NCBI RefSeq assembly: GCF_000282495.1
Contig: NZ_AKJE01000022.1
Location: 1 to 54,089 of the forward strand
Length of the DNA stretch: 54,089 nt
Reading direction: 5' to 3'
From: Pseudomonas sp. GM79
GTDB taxonomy: Bacteria > Pseudomonadota > Gammaproteobacteria > Pseudomonadales > Pseudomonadaceae
Each line of letters opens with the position of its first letter. The first letter of the stretch is position 1. Positions 17,505 through 24,135 of the stretch are shown here, piece by piece. Below the pieces are notes generated by a model. That model had not been told where the DNA came from, searched no databases, and worked only from the letters and a program-made list of their open reading frames with translations. The position numbers and the translations under genes are program-made.

Positions 17505-18803
17505 ATGAAACAAGACTCTGTTAAACAAAAGCATGTAAACAGCTACTACGCCGCCACCCGCAATCAGACCGGCGATTACCCGATTCTTGAAGAACTGGTG
17601 GAATGTGACGTCTGCGTGATCGGCGCCGGCTACACCGGTTTGTCCTCGGCGCTGTTCCTCAGCGAAGCGGGCTACAGCGTGACCGTACTGGAAGCCGCCA
17701 AAGTCGGCTTCGGCGCCAGCGGTCGCAACGGTGGCCAACTGGTCAATTCGTATAGCCGCGACGTCGATGTCATTGAGGAGCGCTACGGCGACAAAACCGC
17801 CGAAGTGCTCGGCAGCATGATCTTTGAAGGCGCCGATATCATCCGTTCGCGCATCAAAGAGTACGACATCAAATGCGACTACCGCCCCGGCGGCATCTTC
17901 GCGGCGCTGAACAAAAAGCAACTCAACGGCCTGGCCGAGCAAAAGAGCAGTTGGGAGCGCTATGGCAACAAGAACCTGAGAATGCTCGACGCCGCTGACA
18001 TCAAGCGCGAAGTCGGTTGCGACAACTACGTCGGCGGCCTGCTCGACATGCAGGGCGGCCACATTCATCCGCTGAACCTGGCCCTCGGCGAAGCCGCCGC
18101 GATCATCCGCCTGGGCGGCAAAATCTACGAACAATCCGCCGCCGTGGAAATCACCTACGGCGAGCCGATCACCGTGCGCACCGCCAAAGGCGTGGTGCGG
18201 GCCAAGTACCTGCTGATCGCCGGCAACGCCTACTTGCCTCAAGACCTCGACAACCGCGTCACGCGCAAAAGCATGCCCTGCGGTTCGCAAATCGTCGTCA
18301 CTGAGCCGCTGTCCGAAAAAGTCGCCCGCAGCCTGATCGCCAACAACTACTGCGTCGAAGACTGCAACTACCTGCTCGACTATTACCGCCTCACCGCCGA
18401 CAACCGCCTACTGTACGGTGGCGGCGTGGTCTACGGCGCTCGCGAGCCCGACGACATAGAACAACTGATCCGACCGAAAATCCTCAAGACCTTCCCGCAA
18501 CTCAAGGACGTGAAAATCGACTACCGCTGGACCGGCAACTTCCTGCTGACCATGTCCCGCATGCCGCAATTCGGCCGCATCGAAAAGAACGCCTACTACA
18601 TGCAAGGCTACAGCGGTCACGGCGTCACCTGCTCGCACCTGGCCGGCAAACTCATCTCGGAAATGATCCGCGGCGACGCCGAACGCTTCGACGCCTTCGC
18701 CTCCCTGCCGCACATGCCCATGCTCGGCGGCCGCACCTTCCAGGCCCCGCTCACCGCCATGGGCGCCGCGTATTACGCGCTGCGCGACCGGTTTGGTATC
18801 TAA
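17505..18803 (+). CDS. puuB: Gamma-glutamylputrescine oxidase (FAD-dependent, DAO family)
   Basis: 432 residues from the ATG at 17505 (GGAGA upstream); the frame is open earlier but overlaps puuC. The FAD Rossmann motif is VIGAGYTGLSSALFL, followed by the DAO-type ASGRNGGQLVNSYS segment. The C-terminal YMQGYSGHGVTCSHLAGKL is the second FAD contact. It removes two electrons from gamma-glutamylputrescine using O2, giving the aldehyde used by PuuC plus ammonia and H2O2. Last gene of the puuACB set; three repeats follow. Confidence 0.92.
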   Translation: MKQDSVKQKHVNSYYAATRNQTGDYPILEELVECDVCVIGAGYTGLSSALFLSEAGYSVTVLEAAKVGFGASGRNGGQLVNSYSRDVDVIEERYGDKTAEVLGSMIFEGADIIRSRIKEYDIKCDYRPGGIFAALNKKQLNGLAEQKSSWERYGNKNLRMLDAADIKREVGCDNYVGGLLDMQGGHIHPLNLALGEAAAIIRLGGKIYEQSAAVEITYGEPITVRTAKGVVRAKYLLIAGNAYLPQDLDNRVTRKSMPCGSQIVVTEPLSEKVARSLIANNYCVEDCNYLLDYYRLTADNRLLYGGGVVYGAREPDDIEQLIRPKILKTFPQLKDVKIDYRWTGNFLLTMSRMPQFGRIEKNAYYMQGYSGHGVTCSHLAGKLISEMIRGDAERFDAFASLPHMPMLGGRTFQAPLTAMGAAYYALRDRFGI

Positions 18804-18818
18804 GCCAGACGCAACCCC

Positions 18819-18910
18819 TGCAGGAGCCGAGCTTGCTCGCGAAGACGGCCGCACAGTCAACATTGCTGTCGACTGACACACCGCCATCGCAAGCAAACTT
18901 GGCTCTCCAG
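18819..18910. repeat. Degenerate REP pair
   Basis: GCAGGAGCCGAGCTTGCTCGCGAAG and its decayed partner GCAAGCAAACTTGGCTCTCC. This is the first of three consecutive REP pairs filling the 578-bp gap between puuB and puuR. Confidence 0.7.
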
Positions 18911-18955
18911 GAAATCCAAGGCCGGCACAGAATTGTGGGCGACCGGGACCAAAAC

Positions 18956-19045
18956 TGTGGGAGCGGGCTTGCTCGCGAAGAGGGCGTATCAGTCGCCATT
19001 GATGATGCCTGAAACACCGCTTTCGCGAGCAAGCCCGCTCCCACA
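18956..19045. repeat. REP pair
   Basis: Second of the three pairs between puuB and puuR; both units are intact. Confidence 0.85.
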
Positions 19046-19090
19046 AGGGAATCGGCGACATACACAAATTTTGCGAACAGCACCGACCAC

Positions 19091-19181
19091 TGTGGGAGCG
19101 GGCTTGCTCGCGAAGACGGCGGCCCAGTCAACATTGATGTCACCTGACACACCGCCTTCGCGAGCAAGCCCGCCCCCACAA
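19091..19181. repeat. REP pair
   Basis: Third of the three pairs. The right unit has CGCCCCCACA in place of CGCTCCCACA. The rest of the gap up to puuR holds no gene. Confidence 0.85.
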
Positions 19182-19381
19182 TTCCCGCACCTGACCGACC
19201 GGCATCAGGGGCCCGCCGGCTTTTTTCATAGCCGTTTATCGAACCTGCTGAGCAACACCAACAAACGTGATTTAATACCCGCCTTTCACGGTTCCGGGAC
19301 GGGAAACGGCGTGATCCGCGGCCACCAGTCGCCCGCCACCCACCCCCATTACCCCTTAAGTATTCTTCGCATAAGGCTGTC

Positions 19382-19930
19382 ATGGACACGGGCTCACGAC
19401 TCAAATTAGTACGCGAAAGCTACAAACTGTCCCAGCGCGAGCTGGCCCGGCGTAGCGGCGTCACCAATGCCACCATCTCCCTGATCGAACAGAATCGCGT
19501 CAGTCCCTCCGTCAGCTCCCTGAAAAAACTGCTCGAAGGCATCCCCATGTCTTTGGCGGACTTCTTCACCTTCGACCAACCGCCCCGCGAGCACCAATAC
19601 GTGTTCCGCGCCAATGAACAGCCGGATCTGGGGCGTCATGGGTTGCGGTTGTTGCTGATCGGCGCTTCGGTGCCGAGCCGGCAGATGCGGCTTTTGCGCG
19701 AGCAATACGCGCCTGGGGCGAGTTCGGGTGAAGAGCCCATCGTGCATGCTGAGGGGGAGGAGTGTGGGCTTGTAACCCGTGGCACGGTTGAGCTGACTGT
19801 TGATGGTCAGATCAGTGTGTTGAATGCCGGGGATGGGTATTACTTTCCGACGACGCTGCCGCATCGGTTTCGCAATATTGGGCAGGACGAGGCCGAGATC
19901 ATCAGCGCCAACACCCCGGCGAACTTCTAA
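19382..19930 (+). CDS. puuR: XRE-cupin transcriptional regulator (PuuR type)
   Basis: 182 residues. An N-terminal lambda-repressor-like HTH covers residues 5-60 (LSQRELARRSGVTNATISLI). A C-terminal cupin (about 105-180) includes GEEPIVHAEGEECGLVTRG and DGYYFPTTLPHRFRN. This two-domain layout matches PuuR, which represses putrescine catabolic genes until putrescine binds the cupin. Its place after puuB supports that role. Separate transcription from puuB is likely because 578 bp of REP-rich DNA intervene. Confidence 0.88.
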   Translation: MDTGSRLKLVRESYKLSQRELARRSGVTNATISLIEQNRVSPSVSSLKKLLEGIPMSLADFFTFDQPPREHQYVFRANEQPDLGRHGLRLLLIGASVPSRQMRLLREQYAPGASSGEEPIVHAEGEECGLVTRGTVELTVDGQISVLNAGDGYYFPTTLPHRFRNIGQDEAEIISANTPANF

Positions 19931-20417
19931 TCTCCTTGCGCCTTGCGCCTTCGCATTGGGTGCGGGGTTGCTGTCTTTGCGGCGGTGGTTTTTGTTTTTT
20001 GGTTTTAGTTATTATGTTTGGAAGCCAGGTTGCAGGCGGTAGTTAGTTTGGCTGGGTTATGATGGCTATGAGGTTATGGCATCGTTAAACTTGGTTTGCC
20101 GCGATTGATAAAAGTCCAATTCCAGTTCAGGTGTTGGACTTTTTGTTTTTACGGTTCTAATAAATTTTAATGCTCGACCGAGTTTGCCGGCTTCCAATTT
20201 TGAAGGCCTCTATTGCGATAGTTTTTTGATGAATCATTTCTGGGGTTATGGGAATGATGTGTAGGATAAAAAGAAGTGGTGTGTAGGGCTTTTCGGATCG
20301 TCGCTCGTTTATGTCGTTTGTTAGAGTGAGTCATATTAATGATGTGGTTATAATTTTTGGCGTGTGCGCTGATTGTATCGAAGCTAAAAAATCTGTCAGA
20401 CTGTCTGAGGGGTATTA
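19931..20417. other. AT-rich 487-bp gap
   Basis: Contains the terminator at 20110-20150 and otherwise no supportable gene. Base composition drops here relative to the polyamine block and stays low through the Hcp/DUF4225 islet, suggesting an island boundary shortly after puuR. Confidence 0.5.
20110..20150 (+). terminator. Intrinsic terminator
   Basis: AAAAGTCCAA (20110-20119) pairs perfectly with TTGGACTTTT (20134-20143) around a 14-nt loop, followed by TGTTTTT. It would end the puuR transcript on the plus strand; with the A-run on the other side it could also work in reverse. Confidence 0.7.
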
Positions 20418-20840
20418 ATGCGATTGCGAGTTTTCTTTACCGTTTTAGTTTCGGATTTACTAGCTGTTATGCTTTCCATGCTTTATGCTGCATTTCTTGC
20501 TTGGTTAATAGAGAGAGTGATCCCTTTGAACGGGGTTTGTTATTGGTTGGTGCTAGGTGCTTTTTTTGTTTTTTTATTGTTTGTTAATTTTTATTACTGC
20601 TCTCCCAGCTATATTGATGTTTCACTTGGGCGCGATATTAATCCCGAAAGAGACTCTGCTTGGGTGGCGTATTTCGGTGCTTTTATCAGTTCTTTGTTCT
20701 GGGTTGCTATTATCGTTCTAAAAATTGATCAGGTATTTCCGCTGCAAGGCAAGTTTTCGTTTGTCGTTAGTGCGGCTATTTTCATGTTGGTTTTTGTCTG
20801 CTTATGCATTTATATAATGAGGCTGCGTCGAAGAAAGTGA
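20418..20840 (+). CDS. Hypothetical four-helix membrane protein, possible immunity protein
   Basis: 140 residues from the ATG at 20418, preceded by GAGGGG. Four hydrophobic helices are seen: LVSDLLAVMLSMLYAAFLAW, CYWLVLGAFFVFLLFVNFYY, VAYFGAFISSLFWVAIIVL and FVVSAAIFMLVFVCLCIYI. A basic C-terminus RLRRRK follows. Codons are AT-rich compared with the rest of the window, suggesting transfer. It is convergent with the DUF4225 gene, 18 bp away. Small polytopic proteins beside type VI effectors are often immunity proteins, but these are normally on the effector's strand, so this role is only a possibility. Confidence 0.65.
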   Translation: MRLRVFFTVLVSDLLAVMLSMLYAAFLAWLIERVIPLNGVCYWLVLGAFFVFLLFVNFYYCSPSYIDVSLGRDINPERDSAWVAYFGAFISSLFWVAIIVLKIDQVFPLQGKFSFVVSAAIFMLVFVCLCIYIMRLRRRK

Positions 20841-20858
20841 TGTGCTCGATAATGTGGT

Positions 20859-21545
20859 TTATTCTAAAGTTGTTTCTGCTGCTATATGTTTTATTGTGAT
20901 TGCATCGACCAGGGCTTCAAAGGCCAGCGCCAGTTTTCCCATTTGTCTGTATGCTCGCTCATAGTTGATAGGGTCTTTCCTGAAAAGCTCAAGTGTATAG
21001 TTTTTACGCACTAAACTCATTGCGCTGAAAGCTGATAATCCTAAGTCCACAGAGTAATAGATAGTGTTGCCAGTTTTAGTGTTTTCGGCTAGGTGTTGAT
21101 ATGTTTTTCTAATTGGTCCTACTGTGCTTGGTGCGTCAGGTCCGTTGTATATATTTCCTGCGTTTTCATAAATATTATTAGCGCCATGCGCAACGTAGGT
21201 TAACCCGCTAGTTAATTTAATACCTCTTGAGTTTCTGAGTAATGAAGCCCCAGTTTGAACTTGCATTGCTCCCGCTAAAATGCCAATGCCATTTTGAGTG
21301 TAAAACATCGCTTTGGATGATAATTCGGCATGCTCATCTCTAATTTTTTGCAAACCCTGTCGCGCGCTAATTAAACCTTCATCAACCGCTTGGATAATCT
21401 CGTTAGCATAAGATGAAACAATCGAACTAAATTGAAGCTGCAAAAAACTATCGTACAGTTGCGTAGCACCAATAGAGCACCCAAACGCCACAAGATCAGA
21501 CGCAGCCTTAGTCACGTCGTGAATATCACAGCGCTCGTCATTCAT
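20859..21545 (-). CDS. DUF4225 domain protein, candidate type VI effector
   Basis: 228 residues from ATG 21545, which overlaps the hcp stop by 8 nt. A helical N-terminus (about 1-90) precedes the DUF4225 region: YTQNGIGILAGAMQVQTGAS, LTYVAHGANNIYENAGN, GPIRKTYQHLAENTKTGN and SVDLGLSAFSAMSLVRKNY. The central hydrophobic Gly/Ala segment (about 112-150) could insert into a membrane. DUF4225 is uncharacterised. Direct overlap with an hcp gene suggests delivery by Hcp as a type VI secretion cargo. The longer frame starting at 21644 would run inside hcp and is not preferred. Confidence 0.75.
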   Translation of the reverse strand: MNDERCDIHDVTKAASDLVAFGCSIGATQLYDSFLQLQFSSIVSSYANEIIQAVDEGLISARQGLQKIRDEHAELSSKAMFYTQNGIGILAGAMQVQTGASLLRNSRGIKLTSGLTYVAHGANNIYENAGNIYNGPDAPSTVGPIRKTYQHLAENTKTGNTIYYSVDLGLSAFSAMSLVRKNYTLELFRKDPINYERAYRQMGKLALAFEALVDAITIKHIAAETTLE

Positions 21546-22038
21546 CCTCGTTTCCCCAAGTGCTATAAGCACATGTGCCCGCCTGAATGTGCGTCCAGCT
21601 AATGTCGCGATAACGAATGGACACCAATTCTTGCGGTTGTGCATCGTTCATATGAATGGCATGAGGGACTTGAAGACTGATATGTGAAATTTTCGCCCCG
21701 GTGAGTTGTATTGAGTAATATTTATCCTGGCCACCCGCTGGGGATGTTCGATAAAAATGGATCGTGCACTCCACTTCTTCGCGCTCATGAAGTGCACTGG
21801 CCAGCAACGGTGAAGATTTATCGATATTCTTGGTAATCATAATAGGCAGGTGCTTGCCGCGACTGCCTGAAACTCCGCCGTCGTTGCTTGTAATCATGTT
21901 GTGCGAATACGCCAGAATCATGATTTCGTCTTCATGAGCGATCTGACATTTGTTACCGATAGAACTCAAGCCGGAGCAGCCGGCAGAAATCAAGCCTTGT
22001 CGTTTACCTGTAATGCTCATGTAGCCGTGGTTAGCCAT
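21538..22038 (-). CDS. hcp: Hcp family type VI secretion tube protein
   Basis: 166 residues. Starts MANHGYMSITGKRQGLISAG, with AGGGAG 8 nt upstream; a GTG nine bases earlier is too close to the ribosome site. The Hcp signatures are DEIMILAYSHNM in the first third, LPIMITKNIDKSSPLLASAL in the middle, and VSIRYRDISWTHIQAGTC at the end. Hcp hexamers stack as the inner tube of the type VI apparatus and carry small effectors in the lumen. No baseplate, sheath or VgrG gene is in the window, so this is an orphan hcp whose cargo is probably the overlapping DUF4225 protein. Confidence 0.88.
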   Translation of the reverse strand: MANHGYMSITGKRQGLISAGCSGLSSIGNKCQIAHEDEIMILAYSHNMITSNDGGVSGSRGKHLPIMITKNIDKSSPLLASALHEREEVECTIHFYRTSPAGGQDKYYSIQLTGAKISHISLQVPHAIHMNDAQPQELVSIRYRDISWTHIQAGTCAYSTWGNEDE

Positions 22039-22396
22039 ATATGCCACTCCCTTTAGTCAACTGATGGCTCTATTCCAAGCGTAACAGTTGCTCTGTCAGG
22101 AGATTTTTTGTTTGGTTCAGCACCTTAAAAAGTTCGGACTGTTCTTACAGCGAATAAAGAAACTAGTAATGGAAAAAACCTACATCACTGCACGATTAGT
22201 CACAACTGTCGAATGGTGTCAACAGGTAGGTGGTCGGGGGAAGACCTCGCAGATTCATCGGGATGTGCAGCCCGCAACATTCCTGATTGCCACGATTGAC
22301 ACTCGTAACGACTTGTAGGAATTTAGCCGCCCGCAGGTAAGGAATATCTGCTGACGGCCAAAAAATGGCCGTTATTCACCACACAAGGAATTGTCT
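22039..22396. other. Divergent promoter region of hcp and the isocyanide operon
   Basis: 358 bp serving both directions. A frame at 22088-22318 (76 codons) lacks a family or good start and was not called. The 3' part holds the hairpin at 22354-22372 and the CAAGGAATTGTCTATG initiation region of the first isocyanide synthase gene. Confidence 0.5.
22354..22372 (+). promoter_or_regulatory. Leader hairpin of the isocyanide synthase operon
   Basis: ACGGCCA (22354-22360) pairs perfectly with TGGCCGT (22366-22372) across an A5 loop, ending 24 nt before the ATG at 22397. The following CACAAGGAAT contains a CANGGA-like core overlapping the Shine-Dalgarno, resembling an RsmA/RsmE binding site. Post-transcriptional control is possible. 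Confidence 0.4.
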
Positions 22397-23392
22397 ATGC
22401 AGGGTTCAAACACCGTTGCTCAACAGGTGTGCGGTCAGCTGGTGCATGAGCGTCAGAACAACGCGCACATGAACATTGCCCAGCAAATTCTCGAATGCCT
22501 GTTTCGACGTCGTAGCCTTGCCCCGGGGCAGGATCACGAGCTTTCGTTGCAGGTGCTGGAACCCCATCTGACCAGGGTCATGCAAGCAGTCGAGAGCGGT
22601 CGCAAGGTCGAAATGGTCTTGCCAGCCTTTCCCGGCAAGTCGCCCAGCCGCAAGAAAACCCTCAGCCATCTGCCCGATCTTGCCGAACATCATGCCATCG
22701 ACGAGTTACATCGCCTGTGCAATGAGATCCAGCAGATCTACGCACCAGGGGCGCTGATTCATATCTGCTCCGATGGCTATGTGTTCTCTGACCTGGTGCA
22801 TGTTCCCGATGCAGACGTCAAAGCCTACACCGACGCTATCCAGGACTACGCCGAACAGCACTATCCCGGCACTTTCGCCCATTTCGATCTGCGGGATGCC
22901 TATCCTCCGCTTGATTGTCTGGACGCCATGCGTGAGGAGATGATGATCGAGCACGGCCAGTCATTGGTCTTGTTGCAGCAGCGTTTCAAGGATGAGCCGC
23001 ACATGATGTTGATGTACTGCGGCATCCATCGCTTCCTGTCCGAGGATTACTCGGGGCTCAAGGTATTCGCCGGCATGAGCCTTAATGCGGTGAAGAAAAT
23101 CGCCAAACCGGCCTCGCAGCGGGTGATCCAGCGCAGTGAAGCCTGGAGTGCGCTGTTACAGGCGCGCTACCCGCATTGCCTGCGCCTGTCGATTCACCCG
23201 CAACTGGCGGTGTCGACGAAAATCGGTATCCGGTTGGTGCCAACCAGTGACCTGTGGCGCACGCCCTGGCATTCGGTGGCGATCAAGCGACGGGGTGTGG
23301 TCACCCTCGAAAAACGCAGCAATGTCGATGAGCGTTACCACCGCTTGGTGTTCCGCAAGGGGCGTCCTTGTCACTACGCCAGTGCTCAATGA
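22397..23392 (+). CDS. Isocyanide (isonitrile) synthase, PvcA/DIT1 family
   Basis: 331 residues, ATG 22397 after AAGGAA. The length and motifs match PvcA/IsnA enzymes. Near residue 75 is VLPAFPGKSPS, the conserved LPxFPxKSP motif. Others are LIHICSDGYVFSDLV and a C-terminal LRLSIHPQ...TPWHSVAI region. The family converts an amino acid (Tyr or Trp in known cases) and ribulose-5-phosphate to an isocyanide (isonitrile). Its stop codon overlaps the start of the HAD phosphatase gene. The amino-acid substrate cannot be predicted by eye. First gene of a three-gene operon. Confidence 0.88.
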   Translation: MQGSNTVAQQVCGQLVHERQNNAHMNIAQQILECLFRRRSLAPGQDHELSLQVLEPHLTRVMQAVESGRKVEMVLPAFPGKSPSRKKTLSHLPDLAEHHAIDELHRLCNEIQQIYAPGALIHICSDGYVFSDLVHVPDADVKAYTDAIQDYAEQHYPGTFAHFDLRDAYPPLDCLDAMREEMMIEHGQSLVLLQQRFKDEPHMMLMYCGIHRFLSEDYSGLKVFAGMSLNAVKKIAKPASQRVIQRSEAWSALLQARYPHCLRLSIHPQLAVSTKIGIRLVPTSDLWRTPWHSVAIKRRGVVTLEKRSNVDERYHRLVFRKGRPCHYASAQ

Positions 23393-24108
23393 TGGCGTCT
23401 CGGATGCGGGTCGAAGCCGTACTTTTCGATTTGGATGGGACCCTGGTCGACACCTTGCCTGACATCACCTGGTGCCTGAACCAGGTGTTGCTCGAACACG
23501 GTTGCCCGGCGCAGTCAGCGGAAACGGTGCGGGGTTATATCGGCGGCGGGGTCACGGCGATGATCGAGCAGGTCGCCACGGGGTTTGGCATTGCTGATGC
23601 GGCTGCGATGCACCAGCGTTATGTGGCGCTGTATCAAAACAACCTTGTTCAATTTTCCCGACCCTTCAGTGGTGTGCTTGCATTGCTTGAAGGTTGTCGC
23701 CAGTTACAAGTGCCGCTGGCAATCGTGACCAACAAGACCGAGGAAATGGCCCTGCAAGTAGCCGATGCGCTGCTTCCACAGAATACCTTCGGGGCGATTT
23801 TGGGGCACCGCGCGGGCAGGGCGCTCAAACCTCAACCGGAGGTGGCATGGGAAGCTGCCCGGCGATTATCGGTTGATCCGCAACGCTGTTTGTTCGTCGG
23901 TGACACCGAGATCGATTTGAAGACCGCCCGTGCTGCAGGCATGTACTCGGCGGCGGTCACTTGGGGCTATGGCATGACCCCAACCTTGCAGGCCCTGGCC
24001 CCGAACTTCTGCTGCGAACAGCCGGCCGGATTGCTGCGCATTCTGCGGCAAGTCTGCGGTACGGCGCATGCATTCACCGAGCATGGCGACACCGTTAAAT
24101 CCTATTGA
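23389..24108 (+). CDS. HAD-superfamily phosphatase (phosphoglycolate phosphatase-like)
   Basis: 239 residues from the ATG at 23389, overlapping the upstream stop (ATGA); a second ATG follows at 23392. HAD motifs in order: I, LFDLDGTLVDTLPD with the nucleophilic Asp; II, IVTNKT; III, Lys in LKPQPEVAWEA; IV, FVGDTEIDLKTARAAGM. A helical cap lies between motifs I and II (C1 type), as in Gph. Embedded between two isocyanide synthase genes, it may hydrolyse a phosphorylated by-product of the ribulose-5-phosphate chemistry or a phosphorylated intermediate. A general phosphoglycolate phosphatase role would not explain its position. Confidence 0.88.
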   Translation: MMASRMRVEAVLFDLDGTLVDTLPDITWCLNQVLLEHGCPAQSAETVRGYIGGGVTAMIEQVATGFGIADAAAMHQRYVALYQNNLVQFSRPFSGVLALLEGCRQLQVPLAIVTNKTEEMALQVADALLPQNTFGAILGHRAGRALKPQPEVAWEAARRLSVDPQRCLFVGDTEIDLKTARAAGMYSAAVTWGYGMTPTLQALAPNFCCEQPAGLLRILRQVCGTAHAFTEHGDTVKSY

Positions 24109-24135
24109 TACACACACTCTCAAGGAAATTGTTCT

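Noticed and set aside
18819..19181. Regularly spaced palindromes between puuB and puuR as a CRISPR array
   Set aside because: Units are REP pairs in both orientations with related spacers, and no cas genes are present.
18933..19409. 158-codon frame across the REP array before puuR
   Set aside because: It consists of translated REP sequence (VGAGLLAK and SRASPLPQ repeats), as do similar frames at 13016-13261 and 15747-15965.
22088..22318. 76-codon plus-strand frame in the hcp/isocyanide divergent gap
   Set aside because: No ribosome site, no recognisable fold, and it overlaps the expected promoter region.
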